DNA from: Calditerrivibrio sp.
GTDB lineage: Bacteria; Chrysiogenota; Deferribacteres; Deferribacterales; Calditerrivibrionaceae
Direction of reading: 5' to 3'
Assembly (NCBI GenBank): GCA_026415135.1
Contig: JAOAHS010000002.1
Coordinates: 1 to 64,000 of the forward strand
DNA length: 64,000 bases
Positions 1 to 9,015 of this stretch are shown here, one piece after another. Numbering within the stretch: the stretch's first letter is position 1; every line of letters begins with the position of its first letter. Made by a program: the position numbers and the translations under genes. The notes under the pieces were generated by a model, which saw only the letters and a list, made by a program, of their open reading frames with translations, had not been told where the DNA came from and ran no database searches.

Positions 1-1
1 A

Positions 2-74
2 GCGGGTATAGCTCAGCTGGTAGAGCATCAGCTTCCCAAGCTGAGGGCCGCGGGTTCGAATCCCGTTGCCCGCT
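2..74 (+). tRNA. tRNA-Gly (anticodon CCC)
   Basis: The sequence folds into a full cloverleaf: acceptor strands GCGGGTA (2-8) and TGCCCGC (67-73) pair along all seven positions, with a T-arm containing TTCGAAT. The anticodon stem TCAGC/GCTGA encloses the loop TTCCCAA, giving anticodon CCC, which reads glycine codon GGG. No CCA is encoded; the discriminator T is followed by a T-run that may help termination. rsmI ends only a few bases away on the other strand, so the two transcripts converge. The promoter lies outside the window. Confidence 0.95.
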
Positions 75-78
75 TTTT

Positions 79-900
79 TTATTTATCTTTTTTCTTGAAA
101 TCGTTTATACTTTTATAGGCAGTATTTCTTTTTATACCAAAAGTTTTAAGAATTTTTAAGATATCGCTATTAGAAAAACCTTCATTCTTGAGCTTTTCTA
201 TTGTTCTATTTAATTCTGATGTATTTTGTAGATCTTTTTTGTGGTCGACGTTGTTATTTATTACTATGACGAATTCTCCTTTAGCTGTTATACTTTTTAT
301 AGATTCTGTATCAGTGATATAGTATGTGGTTTCATAAATTTTTGTTAATTCCCGAGAAACGGAGATAGGTGGAATAAAGATTTGTAATAGTTCTTCAAGG
401 GTAGAAATAATTCTATGGGGGGCTTCATATATAACTATAGTGGCTATAACGTTATTCCTAAGGTATTCAAGATACTGTTCTCTATCTTTTTTCTTTGTGG
501 GCAGAAAACCTGTAAAAAAGATTTTATCTGTGGGGAATCCAGATTTTATTGCTGCCGGTACAAAAGCTGTTGGTCCTGGTAGAACTTCAAAATTTATGTT
601 GTGAGTGAGTAATTTTTTTATGAGTAAATTACCTGGATCTGAGATACATGGTGTTCCTGCATCACTGACTAAAGCTATAGATTTGCCCGATTTGAGATGG
701 GTTATTATTTCATCTGACGATTTTTCTTCGTTATCCTTATGGTAGGACAGTAATCTTTTTTTTATTTCAAAATAGTTAAGTAGTTTAAGTGTGTTTCTTG
801 TATCCTCCGAATAAATAATATCAACAGATTTCAGCACTTCTAAAGAGCGCAAAGTGATATCATTTAGATTACCTATCGGAGTGGGAACAATGAAAAGCAT
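79..900 (-). CDS. rsmI: 16S rRNA (cytidine(1402)-2'-O)-methyltransferase RsmI
   Basis: This 273-residue protein is a SAM-dependent methylase that adds the 2'-O-methyl group on C1402 in the decoding centre of 16S rRNA. It opens with LFIVPTPIGNLNDIT and has SEDTRNT and ALVSDAGTPCISDPG, the hallmark blocks of the RsmI branch of the tetrapyrrole methylase superfamily. The length is normal for the family. It is the last gene of a long minus-strand series, 36 bp after trxB, and a hairpin in that gap (913-937) may separate the two. No clear Shine-Dalgarno sequence precedes the ATG. The C-terminal tail is Lys-rich with an HTH-like segment, as in family members. Confidence 0.95.
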   Translation of the reverse strand: MLFIVPTPIGNLNDITLRSLEVLKSVDIIYSEDTRNTLKLLNYFEIKKRLLSYHKDNEEKSSDEIITHLKSGKSIALVSDAGTPCISDPGNLLIKKLLTHNINFEVLPGPTAFVPAAIKSGFPTDKIFFTGFLPTKKKDREQYLEYLRNNVIATIVIYEAPHRIISTLEELLQIFIPPISVSRELTKIYETTYYITDTESIKSITAKGEFVIVINNNVDHKKDLQNTSELNRTIEKLKNEGFSNSDILKILKTFGIKRNTAYKSINDFKKKDK

Positions 901-912
901 TTTTAAAAGAAG

Positions 913-937
913 GGAAAAGGATTAAATGTCCTTTTCC
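913..937 (-). terminator. Hairpin between trxB and rsmI
   Basis: A 9 bp perfect stem (GGAAAAGGA with TCCTTTTCC) and a 7 nt loop sit directly on the trxB stop codon. On the minus strand it is followed by CCTTCTTTT, a weak T-rich tract. It could be a partial terminator or an mRNA-stabilising hairpin; the stem is not GC-rich. Confidence 0.4.
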
Positions 938-1902
938 TATTCTTCACCAAAAACCTCTTCAATATATCTTTCAGCGGATTTAGCAGCCATCGCTCCATCA
1001 GAAACTGCGGTGACAACTTGCCTTAACTCTTTAGTTCTAACATCACCTGCTACAAAGATACCTGGAATATTGGTTTTAGTAGATTCATCAGCCTTTATAA
1101 AACCGTTTTCATCCATTTCTAAAAGCCCTTTAAAATGCTCAGTATCTGCTATCCATCCTATGAATACAAAAATACCATCTATTCTTAGATCAAATTCTTT
1201 TTCTGTTAGTTTGTCTCTTATTGTAAGGGACTCCACCTTTGTTTCACCGTTTACTCTTATTAGTTCGGCATTCCAAATGATGTCTATTTTAGGGTTTTTA
1301 AATACCCTATCCTGAAGTATTTTTGCTGCTCTAAACTTATCCCTTCTATGGACAATGTATACTTTTTCGGCAAATCTTGTTAAATAGTTTGCCTCTTCGA
1401 CGGCGGAATCACCACCGCCTATTACAGCTACTGTTTTACCACGATAAAAAGCTCCGTCGCAGGTGGCACAAAAGGAGATCCCTCTACCTAAAAAGTTTGA
1501 CTCTCCTGGAATATTCATGTTTTTGGGTTTTGCACCTGCTGCTATTATAACACTTTTTGTTTTGATTTTAATATCATTGTGTTTGAGGGATACGATTTTA
1601 ATATTACCATCAATATCAATTTTGCAACACTCACCATTTTTTACTTGAACACCGAAATGTAGTGCGTGTTTGTACATCTGTTCAGTTAGATCTCCCCCAG
1701 AAATACCATCAGGAAAGCCAGGATAGTTTTCTATTATTTCTGTGATGGCAACTTGACCACCGGGGTAATTTTTTTCTAAAATTAACGCTTTTAAGTTATC
1801 CCTTGCAGCATAGATCCCTGCGGTTAGCCCAGCTGGCCCCCCACCTACAATTACAACGTCGTAAAGATCATGAAGATCATCAAAGTTGAAAAAATGTTCC
1901 AT
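937..1902 (-). CDS. trxB: Thioredoxin-disulfide reductase TrxB
   Basis: This 321-residue FAD/NADPH flavoenzyme reduces oxidised thioredoxin. The N-terminal FAD site VIVGGGPAGLTAGIYAA, the redox-active pair in SFCATCDGAFY near residue 145, the NADPH-binding VAVIGGGDSAVEEA and the C-terminal IFVAGDVRTKELRQV are all present and in the usual order. The length is typical of bacterial low-molecular-weight TrxB. AGGAG lies 5 bp before the ATG. It follows the 88-residue unknown gene by 9 bp and is probably cotranscribed with nadC and valS. An N-terminal tail of about 14 residues before the Rossmann strand is slightly longer than usual. Confidence 0.96.
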   Translation of the reverse strand: MEHFFNFDDLHDLYDVVIVGGGPAGLTAGIYAARDNLKALILEKNYPGGQVAITEIIENYPGFPDGISGGDLTEQMYKHALHFGVQVKNGECCKIDIDGNIKIVSLKHNDIKIKTKSVIIAAGAKPKNMNIPGESNFLGRGISFCATCDGAFYRGKTVAVIGGGDSAVEEANYLTRFAEKVYIVHRRDKFRAAKILQDRVFKNPKIDIIWNAELIRVNGETKVESLTIRDKLTEKEFDLRIDGIFVFIGWIADTEHFKGLLEMDENGFIKADESTKTNIPGIFVAGDVRTKELRQVVTAVSDGAMAAKSAERYIEEVFGEE

Positions 1903-1911
1903 TTTTACTCC

Positions 1912-2178
1912 TTACCAAATTTTTGATTCTATTTTACTGCCATATTTGGCTATTAGTATATCAATTAATATCTTTTCAAAAGTTTTCATGGGGATCACTT
2001 CTGTATTTACCTTCTCGGCAAATAGTTTTTTACCCAATTCGATCTCTTCGTGAAGGATATCAAAGATATTGTCGTTTTTTATGCCATCTTCTACTTTGTT
2101 TTGATTATAAAGGACAATATCAGTAATAATTGTTCTGGCAAGTCTTTTAGCTTTTTCTACATCATCGATTTTGTTCAT
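1912..2178 (-). CDS. Conserved small protein of unknown function (88 aa)
   Basis: An 88-residue, probably helical and soluble protein with no signal peptide or membrane segment. The stretch KAKRLARTIITDIVLYNQ resembles a segment I associate with uncharacterised small proteins of Deferribacteres and delta-type proteobacteria, but I cannot name a domain. GGAG lies 6 bp before the ATG, and the start overlaps the nadC stop by 4 bp, indicating translational coupling with NAD biosynthesis. It precedes trxB by 9 bp. No function is claimed. Confidence 0.75.
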   Translation of the reverse strand: MNKIDDVEKAKRLARTIITDIVLYNQNKVEDGIKNDNIFDILHEEIELGKKLFAEKVNTEVIPMKTFEKILIDILIAKYGSKIESKIW

Positions 2179-3017
2179 AGCTTGCTCCTCAATTTTAGAT
2201 TTATGTCGACCGATCTTGCCTGATGGGTTAACGCACCTATTGAGATATAATCGATTGGCAGGTTACGATATAGTTTTATATTGTCTATGTTTACACCTCC
2301 TGAAACCTCTATTTTAGCTCTACCACATATAATTTTTGATGCTTCATTAATATTATCTATGTCAAAATTATCCAGCATAATGATATCTGCACCAGCTTTA
2401 ACAGCCTCTTTGACTTCATCCAAAGTTCTTGTCTCCACCTCTATTTTTATGGTTATAGGGATATTCTCCCGGATAATGGCAATAGCTTTTGTTATACCAC
2501 CTAAGGCATCTATATGGTTGTCTTTGAGCATTACACCATCAAACAGCCCAAATCTATGATTGAAGCCTCCTCCTGTTCTTACTGCATATTTTTCTAAGAT
2601 TCTATGACCTGGAAGAGTTTTTCTCGTATCAATTATTTTTATATTTGTATCTTTAAGTTCGTCTATAAAACGGCGTGTATTAGTGGCAATCCCGGAAAGT
2701 CTTTGTAAAAAGTTTAAAGAGACCCTTTCACCTTTTAATATAGAGGATACTTTTCCTTCTATTGTACCGAATATGTCACCTTTTTTTAGGTATGTACCAT
2801 CTTTGTAATTAAAGGTCACTTTTATATCAGGATCTAATCTATTAAAAACACGTTTTGCTACATCTATCCCACAGAGGATAAAATTCTCTTTTGCTTTATA
2901 ATCAAATACACCGTATCCGAAATACTCATCAAGGGTAGATGTAGAGATATCTCCTACACCTATGTCCTCTTCCAAAGCCAGATCTATTAATTTATCCAGT
3001 AAATGATTGAAAATCAT
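2175..3017 (-). CDS. nadC: Nicotinate-nucleotide pyrophosphorylase (carboxylating) NadC
   Basis: This 280-residue quinolinate phosphoribosyltransferase converts quinolinate and PRPP into nicotinate mononucleotide in de novo NAD synthesis. Typical blocks are EEDIGVGDIST near the N-terminus, RLSGIAT, DTRKTLPGHR, AVRTGGGFNHRFGLFDGVMLKDNH and the C-terminal VSGGVN and YISIGALTHQ. The length matches the family. It starts inside the valS stop (ATGA overlap) with no Shine-Dalgarno of its own, so translation is probably coupled to valS. nadA and nadB are not in the window. Confidence 0.96.
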   Translation of the reverse strand: MIFNHLLDKLIDLALEEDIGVGDISTSTLDEYFGYGVFDYKAKENFILCGIDVAKRVFNRLDPDIKVTFNYKDGTYLKKGDIFGTIEGKVSSILKGERVSLNFLQRLSGIATNTRRFIDELKDTNIKIIDTRKTLPGHRILEKYAVRTGGGFNHRFGLFDGVMLKDNHIDALGGITKAIAIIRENIPITIKIEVETRTLDEVKEAVKAGADIIMLDNFDIDNINEASKIICGRAKIEVSGGVNIDNIKLYRNLPIDYISIGALTHQARSVDINLKLRSKL

Positions 3018-5638
3018 AAGGAAGAAAACCTTTTCAGTGATTCATTTACTTTTTCTAATTTAGCTAGGATCTCTTCTAATTTTTCTTTGTCCTTTTCTAT
3101 TATCTCCTCTTTTGCTTTTTTAAGGTAATTTTCATTGTTGAGCTTACCATTGTAAATGGAAAAATCTTTTTCGAGGAGTTGTTTCTCTTTCTCGAGTTTT
3201 TTTATCTCGGCAGATATATCTACTAAACCTTCTAATGGGATAAATATCGTAAAATCCTTTGATACCTCAACTGCGGCATTTTTTATTTCCTTATCAATAT
3301 GGGAGATGGATTCTGTTTTTGCTAGATTGGATATAAGTGTTGTGTTGGTTTCTATGAGTGTTTTGATCTCCAGAGAGTCTGTTTTATATAATACTTGAAG
3401 CTTGACTGCAGGGGATATATTATACTCCCCTCTTATTGTTCTGATACAGGAAATGAAATCTATAATTGTTTCGACCTTCTTTTTTTCAAAGGGGTATTCT
3501 TTTAGGTCTTCTGGGTATTCCTCTAACATGATACTCTCTTTTTTACCAATAAGCTTGTAGATATACTCAGTGAGAAAAGGCATGAAAGGGTGAAGAATGA
3601 TTAGAGATTTTTCTAAAACATAAAGTGCTGTATCAAGAGCTGAATCTTTGTTATCATTTTTGAAAATCCTCATCTTTATGAACTCAATATACCAATCGCA
3701 GAAGTTGAGCCAGAAGAAATGGTAAATTTTGAGTGCAGCTTCGTTAAAATTATAGGTTTCTATAGCTTTTGCAACAAAATCAGCAGTTTCTTTCAATTTT
3801 GAAAGGATCCACTTATCTTCATCTTGTAATTTCTCTAATACTGGATTTTTTGGGGTGTAACCTGTAAGATTCATAAGTATGAATCTGGAGGCATTCCATA
3901 TCTTGTTAACAAAATTGCGATACCCTTCAATCCTGTCTTCAGAAAGCTTAATATCTCTACCCTGCGCAGCTAAAGAGGCAAGGGTAAACCTGAAGGAATC
4001 GGCGCCATACTTATCTATGATGGTTAATGGATCTATGACGTTGCCTTTGGATTTACTCATCTTTTGACCATATTGATCCCTTACGAGGGCATGTATATAT
4101 ACATGCTTAAAGGGCTCCTTACCCATAAACTTCATACCCATCATTATCATCCTTGCTACCCAGAAAAAGAGGATATCAAATCCTGTGACAAGACAACTTG
4201 TAGGGTAAAATTTTTCGATTGTTTTATTTTTCTCCGGCCACCCCATTGTGCTAAATGGCCATAATGCGGAAGAAAACCATGTATCAAGTACGTCATTATC
4301 TTGGTAGATCATTTTGGAACCGCATTTTTCACAACAATCAGGATCGTCTATAACCACTGTTAGATGTTCACAGTTTTCACAATACCATACAGGGATTCTA
4401 TGCCCCCACCATATCTGCCTTGAGATACACCAGTCCCTTATATTGTACATCCACTCGTAGTAAGTTTTTTCCCAGTTTTGGGGGAAGATCTTTATGCTAC
4501 CATTTTCTACAGCTCTTATAGCTTCTTCTGCCAATGGCTTTATTTTTACGAACCACTGCATCGATATGCGAGGTTCTACAATAGTTTTACACCTGTAACA
4601 ACCACCTACTTTGTGGATATGCTTGTGGATTTGATTAATTAGGCCAAGTTGCTCCAATTCTTGTACTATTAGCTTTCTTGCCTCAAACCTATCTTTACCT
4701 TTGTATTTGCCACCATTTTCGTTTATAATACCATTTTCATCAAAAATATTTATTTCTGGTAGATTATATTTTTTCCCCAATAAAAAGTCATTGGGGTCAT
4801 GGGCAGGTGTTACTTTTAAAGCCCCAGTACCAAAATCCATGCTTACATATTCATCTGCTATGATTGGTAGTTCTCGGTTTAGTATTGGTAGAATTGCGGT
4901 TTTATCAATGAGATGTGTGTATCTTGTATCCTCTGGATGAACCGCTACCGCTGTATCACCTAACATGGTTTCCGGTCTTGTCGTTGCTATTGTGATAAAT
5001 TCATCTGAGTCTTTAATAGGATACTTTATCTCGTAAATCAAACCCTCTTTCTCTTCATGCTCTACTTCCAGATCGCTCAGGGCAGTATGACATCGTGGAC
5101 ACCAGTTTACAATATAATTAGATCTATAAATCAATCCCTCTTTATAGAGAGAAACAAAAACTATTCTGACAGCCCTTGATAGCCCTTCATCCATTGTAAA
5201 CCTTTCTCTATCCCAATCGCAAGCGGTACCTAATCGTTTTAACTGTTTTATGATTGTACCACCAGATTCCTCTTTCCATTGCCAGACTCTTTCGGTAAAC
5301 TTTTCTCTACCTAAATCATGTCTGGTTTTACCTTCTTGTTGCAACATTTTTTCTACTACATTTTGTGTGGCTATCCCTGCATGATCTGTACCTGGGATCC
5401 ACATTGTTTCAAACCCTTTAAGCTTATAGTATCTTATAAGGATGTCCTGTAGAGTATTGTTTAATGCGTGTCCCATGTGTAGAGATCCAGTAACGTTGGG
5501 TGGAGGGATTACTATGGAATAAGGTGGTTTTTTAGAATTTTCATCTGCATGAAAATATTTTTTTGATTCCCAGTTTTTGTAGATATCCGATTCAAATTCT
5601 TCAGGAGAGATTCTTGTGGGTAGGTTGCTATAGTCCAT
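3014..5638 (-). CDS. valS: Valyl-tRNA synthetase ValS
   Basis: This 874-residue class I aminoacyl-tRNA synthetase charges tRNA-Val. The HIGH-type motif appears as PPPNVTGSLHMGHALN near residue 50 and the KMSKS loop as QKMSKSKGNVIDP. The editing domain (TTRPETMLGDTAVAVHP) lies between, together with Cys pairs (CPRC, CYRC, CENC, CEKC) that fit zinc knuckles. The C-terminus is a Lys/Glu-rich coiled coil as in bacterial ValS. AGGAG lies 5 bp before the ATG. It lies 9 bp downstream of a small gene and is coupled to nadC. Confidence 0.97.
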   Translation of the reverse strand: MDYSNLPTRISPEEFESDIYKNWESKKYFHADENSKKPPYSIVIPPPNVTGSLHMGHALNNTLQDILIRYYKLKGFETMWIPGTDHAGIATQNVVEKMLQQEGKTRHDLGREKFTERVWQWKEESGGTIIKQLKRLGTACDWDRERFTMDEGLSRAVRIVFVSLYKEGLIYRSNYIVNWCPRCHTALSDLEVEHEEKEGLIYEIKYPIKDSDEFITIATTRPETMLGDTAVAVHPEDTRYTHLIDKTAILPILNRELPIIADEYVSMDFGTGALKVTPAHDPNDFLLGKKYNLPEINIFDENGIINENGGKYKGKDRFEARKLIVQELEQLGLINQIHKHIHKVGGCYRCKTIVEPRISMQWFVKIKPLAEEAIRAVENGSIKIFPQNWEKTYYEWMYNIRDWCISRQIWWGHRIPVWYCENCEHLTVVIDDPDCCEKCGSKMIYQDNDVLDTWFSSALWPFSTMGWPEKNKTIEKFYPTSCLVTGFDILFFWVARMIMMGMKFMGKEPFKHVYIHALVRDQYGQKMSKSKGNVIDPLTIIDKYGADSFRFTLASLAAQGRDIKLSEDRIEGYRNFVNKIWNASRFILMNLTGYTPKNPVLEKLQDEDKWILSKLKETADFVAKAIETYNFNEAALKIYHFFWLNFCDWYIEFIKMRIFKNDNKDSALDTALYVLEKSLIILHPFMPFLTEYIYKLIGKKESIMLEEYPEDLKEYPFEKKKVETIIDFISCIRTIRGEYNISPAVKLQVLYKTDSLEIKTLIETNTTLISNLAKTESISHIDKEIKNAAVEVSKDFTIFIPLEGLVDISAEIKKLEKEKQLLEKDFSIYNGKLNNENYLKKAKEEIIEKDKEKLEEILAKLEKVNESLKRFSSL

Positions 5639-5647
5639 TATTACTCC

Positions 5648-5899
5648 TTATGAAAGTTTTCTCGCATTCTTAAGCTCTACACCAAGCTCTTGTTGGACTT
5701 TTTTGTTCAGATTTTCGATATACTGCTCTAAAATTCTTAGTTTGTAAGATAGATAGCTGGATTCCTTTGGATCATCTGTTAGTCCAGCGCTAATTAACTC
5801 TAAAGTGGTTTTTTCTAACTCTGGTAAAAAGAGATTAATATCTTCAAGGCTTTCTTTCACTGTGTTTAATTTCTTTAATTCAGAATCGTTGTTTTTCAT
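5648..5899 (-). CDS. Small helical protein of unknown function (83 aa)
   Basis: A charged helical protein with heptad-like stretches (LEDINLFLPELEKTTLEL and LRILEQYIENLNKKVQ), no signal peptide and no cysteines. I chose the ATG at 5899 because GGAG lies about 9 bp upstream; a longer in-frame GTG start would place that ribosome site inside the gene. The upstream zinc-ribbon gene ends 5 bp away, and valS follows by 9 bp. I do not recognise a family; a small coiled-coil adaptor is possible. Confidence 0.65.
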   Translation of the reverse strand: MKNNDSELKKLNTVKESLEDINLFLPELEKTTLELISAGLTDDPKESSYLSYKLRILEQYIENLNKKVQQELGVELKNARKLS

Positions 5900-5904
5900 A
5901 GATT

Positions 5905-6105
5905 TCAACTCCACAATCTTTCTTCATCATCTTTATCGTCTAACTCTTCAAAGTCTTCATCTATGAAAATCTTGTCAAATACTTCGCCACAGGCTTGACA
6001 TTCATAGTGATAAATTAACCACTTTTGGTTATCCACCATGAGCTCTGTTGGATCTAGTTCATCCAAATGTTCTTCACCACAGTAGGGGCAAAACGTGGGC
6101 TCCAT
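5905..6105 (-). CDS. CPXCG-type zinc-ribbon protein (66 aa)
   Basis: This short acidic protein carries two zinc-binding Cys pairs, FCPYCGEEH near residue 6 and CQACGEVF near residue 35, and an Asp/Glu-rich tail. It matches the small CPXCG motif-containing Cys-rich proteins of Gram-negative bacteria, whose role is unknown. GGGAG lies 6 bp before the ATG. It starts 2 bp after the tsaE stop, so it is part of the same transcript. Confidence 0.75.
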   Translation of the reverse strand: MEPTFCPYCGEEHLDELDPTELMVDNQKWLIYHYECQACGEVFDKIFIDEDFEELDDKDDEERLWS

Positions 6106-6106
6106 A

Positions 6107-6526
6107 TCAATCTCCCTTATTAATTATAGTAATTTCTCTTTCATTTTGGCTAATTTTTGTGATAAAAACCTCAACATAGCTTTCAATATATCTTTTTAAG
6201 TCAAATTTGTCAGCCCATTCTATTGCTATTGTCCAGTTTTTATCAATATAATCAAAAAAGCCGATATTTTCAAGTTCATTTAATGAATCTAATCTATAAA
6301 GATCCATGTGGATGAAGACTTCGCTACCATTCAAATATCTGTTTATGATTGTAAAAGTAGGGCTGTTTGCATCATTGAAACCAAGTATTTTGACCAATAG
6401 CTTTACAAAAGTAGTTTTGCCCGCTCCAAGCTCACCATTTAGAAATATTTTATTATTCTTGAAAATATCGATGTTATCAATAATAATCTTTTCTAATTCT
6501 TCTACGCTATTGATATTGTATTTCAT
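6107..6526 (-). CDS. tsaE: tRNA threonylcarbamoyladenosine synthesis ATPase TsaE
   Basis: This 139-residue P-loop ATPase works with TsaB and TsaD to make the t6A modification at A37 of ANN-decoding tRNAs. It shows Walker A FLNGELGAGKTTFVKLLV near residue 30, NSPTFTIINRY and MDLYRLDSLNELENIGF, all typical of the YjeE family, and the usual WADK block. The ATG lies 20 bp inside the end of nnr, so translation is probably coupled; there is no good Shine-Dalgarno. Confidence 0.95.
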   Translation of the reverse strand: MKYNINSVEELEKIIIDNIDIFKNNKIFLNGELGAGKTTFVKLLVKILGFNDANSPTFTIINRYLNGSEVFIHMDLYRLDSLNELENIGFFDYIDKNWTIAIEWADKFDLKRYIESYVEVFITKISQNEREITIINKGD

Positions 6527-8012
6527 TGATGGTCTTATGGATATTTTTTATTATATCTGTTGCTGTTATTGTTAATTCATTCATTTCTGCGGCAAGTATT
6601 CTACCTGTTTCTCCAAAAATGTACACACCAAGCTTTGCAGCATCTATAAGACTAAAGCTCTGGGATACAAAGGAAGCAATAATACCAGTAAGGCAATCCC
6701 CGCTTCCACCTTTTGCAAGGGCTGGTATTCCACCTTTGTATACGTAAATGTTACCATCAACATCAGCGATAATGGTTGAAGAGCTTTTTAAAACAACGAT
6801 GATCCCATTTGCAATAGCAAAACGTCTTGTTTTTTCTATAATATCTTTAAGTAATTCATTTTTTGAGATGGAAAGTAGTCTTGCAAACTCACCAATGTGA
6901 GGTGTAATGATTGTTCGATATCTGAGCTTTTCTAAAGGGATATCATTCAAATTGTTTATACCATCTGCATCGATAACTAACTTTATTGCTGTTTGAGCTA
7001 ATATGTTTTGGAGTAATTTTTTGGCTCCATTTGATACCCCCATGCCGGGGCCTATAGCTAAGACAGATTTATCTGCTAAAAAAGTAATGATCTCTTCTAT
7101 GTTATTATCATCTAACATATCGTAATCATCTATCGGTAAAGTCATAGCTTCAGGTACAAAGGATGTAAGAACGGAAGATACATACTTAGGTACTATAGAT
7201 GTGGTCAATCCTGATCCAGTCTTAATGGCTGCAAAAGTGGATATAGTGATTGCTCCAGATTTACCATCGGATCCTCCCAGAAAAACAGTATGACCATAAT
7301 TACCCTTATGGGATGATGGGTTTCTTTTTGGGATCTTTGGCAAGTTCTTTTTTTCCATGAGAAAGATATAAGGTCCAACCTTCGGTAAAATAAAATCAGG
7401 GATTGAGATATCCAATACTTTTACTGAGCCACAATAAGACCTTGCTGGATAGATACAATGGGATATTTTGGGTCTACAAAAAGTAATAGTCCAGTCGGCT
7501 TTGATACATTCCCCAATGGGATAAGGCTTACTACCGCTTAAGCCACTCGGGATATCGATGGATATTTTTTTTGCCCTACTGTTATTAATTGTGGTTATTA
7601 TATTTAGGTATTTTCCTTCAACAGGTCTGTTAAGGCCAGTACCGAAGATTGCGTCTATGATTATATCGTAATTGTCGTGAAAAGTAGAGAAATCAGCGAT
7701 TTTTATGGGATAGTTTTTTATTATTTCATAGTTTACCTTTGCATCTGGTGTGAACTTTTCCACTGGTTCTATTAAAAAAATTTCTACATCAATACCAAAA
7801 TTGTATAAATGCCTTGCTATAGCTAGTCCATCTCCTCCATTATTCCCAGGGCCAACAACTATGGCGATCCTTTCCTTGCACAAGCCAAAACTCTTTATGT
7901 ATTCTGCTGAAGCTCTGGCAGCGTTTTCCATTAGGACAATTGAAGGTGTATTAAGTTCTTCGATGGTAATTTTATCAGCCAGCGACATCTGCTCTGAAGT
8001 TAATATCTCCAT
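6507..8012 (-). CDS. nnr: Bifunctional NAD(P)H-hydrate epimerase / ADP-dependent (S)-NAD(P)H-hydrate dehydratase
   Basis: This 501-residue fusion enzyme repairs damaged NADH and NADPH hydrates. The N-terminal epimerase domain (about 1-210) has VVGPGNNGGDGLAIARHL and IDAIFGTGLNRP. The C-terminal ribokinase-like dehydratase domain (about 230-500) has KGNYGHTVFLGGS, DADGINNL, TPHIGEFARL and KGGSGDCLTGIIASF. Length and domain order match the common bacterial fusion. It starts 6 bp after the heptose kinase stop with GGAG rather far upstream, and overlaps tsaE by 20 bp. Confidence 0.95.
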   Translation of the reverse strand: MEILTSEQMSLADKITIEELNTPSIVLMENAARASAEYIKSFGLCKERIAIVVGPGNNGGDGLAIARHLYNFGIDVEIFLIEPVEKFTPDAKVNYEIIKNYPIKIADFSTFHDNYDIIIDAIFGTGLNRPVEGKYLNIITTINNSRAKKISIDIPSGLSGSKPYPIGECIKADWTITFCRPKISHCIYPARSYCGSVKVLDISIPDFILPKVGPYIFLMEKKNLPKIPKRNPSSHKGNYGHTVFLGGSDGKSGAITISTFAAIKTGSGLTTSIVPKYVSSVLTSFVPEAMTLPIDDYDMLDDNNIEEIITFLADKSVLAIGPGMGVSNGAKKLLQNILAQTAIKLVIDADGINNLNDIPLEKLRYRTIITPHIGEFARLLSISKNELLKDIIEKTRRFAIANGIIVVLKSSSTIIADVDGNIYVYKGGIPALAKGGSGDCLTGIIASFVSQSFSLIDAAKLGVYIFGETGRILAAEMNELTITATDIIKNIHKTINEIQYQ

Positions 8013-8018
8013 AAAAGA

Positions 8019-9011
8019 TCAAAATGCTCCTTTTTGCGCAATATATTCATCAACACCTTTTTTAAGCTCATCTATTGTAACAGTCGCCGTGCCTATTTTA
8101 CCAACTACAATACCAGCGGCAATATTGGCTAAGATGGCAGCCAATCTAAGGGGTGTGTTTAGAGCAAGTAATGCTGAAACCACCGATATGACTGTATCAC
8201 CTGCTCCAGTGACGTCAAAGACCTCTTTAGCTAATGCAGGAAGATGTTCCATGTGTCCATTTTCAAAGATTGTCATCCCCTTTTCCCCTCTTGTTATTAT
8301 GAGGGATTTGGAGTTTAATTTTTTTAAGATATGTTTTCCACATTTTTCTAACGATTTTTCATCCTTTATCACTATACCTGTTGCACTGGAGGCCTCTTTA
8401 TTGTTTGGAGTAAGTGTTGTTACCTCTTTGTAATGGTAAAAATTTTCTATTTTGGGATCAACGGTGACTATTTTGTTGTTTTGCTTACAGATGTCCACCA
8501 ATTTTTTTATAAGCTTTTTGGTTATCATCCCTTTAGCGTAATCTGATATGATTATACCATCAAAGTCTTGAAGATGTTTTGTTATATACTCTATCACCTG
8601 TGTTTCTTTTTTTTCTGAAAGTTTATGGGCAATCTCTTTATCTACTCTTACCACTTGCTGACTATTGGCGATAATCCTTGTTTTTACTGTAGTTGGACGT
8701 CCATCATTTATTAGGAATGTTTTTATATTGCGATTATGCATGTAGTTTTCAAGAAATCTTCCTTCTTCGTCGCCACCAATAATACCTATGATGGTGGTAT
8801 TAACTCCCAATTCCTTTAGGTTTAATGCCACGTTTGCAGCTCCACCAGGCATCTTTTTTTCATGGGTTATGTTTACTACAGGCACAGGGGCTTCTGGGGA
8901 TATTCTATTTACCTTGCCGTATATAAAGATATCCAGCATTACATCTCCGATGACAAGTAGTTTTACTTCGTGAAGTTTATCTAATAAGTTAAATATTTTA
9001 TTTTTAGTCAT
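8019..9011 (-). CDS. rfaE1: D-glycero-beta-D-manno-heptose-7-phosphate kinase (RfaE1/HldA type)
   Basis: A 330-residue PfkB-family kinase making heptose 1,7-bisphosphate for the LPS inner core, so the cell should be Gram-negative with heptose LPS. It shows LVIGDVMLDIFIYG and PGGAANVALNLKELG at the N-terminus and the catalytic VTGAGDTVISVVSALLAL at the C-terminus. It is the kinase domain only; the adenylyltransferase half of E. coli HldE is absent and must be encoded elsewhere. GAGGAA lies about 10 bp upstream of the ATG, and Trm112-like ends 4 bp before. Confidence 0.93.
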   Translation of the reverse strand: MTKNKIFNLLDKLHEVKLLVIGDVMLDIFIYGKVNRISPEAPVPVVNITHEKKMPGGAANVALNLKELGVNTTIIGIIGGDEEGRFLENYMHNRNIKTFLINDGRPTTVKTRIIANSQQVVRVDKEIAHKLSEKKETQVIEYITKHLQDFDGIIISDYAKGMITKKLIKKLVDICKQNNKIVTVDPKIENFYHYKEVTTLTPNNKEASSATGIVIKDEKSLEKCGKHILKKLNSKSLIITRGEKGMTIFENGHMEHLPALAKEVFDVTGAGDTVISVVSALLALNTPLRLAAILANIAAGIVVGKIGTATVTIDELKKGVDEYIAQKGAF

Positions 9012-9015
9012 TTTA

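Noticed and set aside
926-1315. Open frames antisense to trxB and similar long antisense frames (for example inside tRNA synthetase, nnr, mdh, korA and hflX)
   Set aside because: Composition is Ser/Leu-rich and they mirror strong coding genes on the other strand; no ribosome sites.
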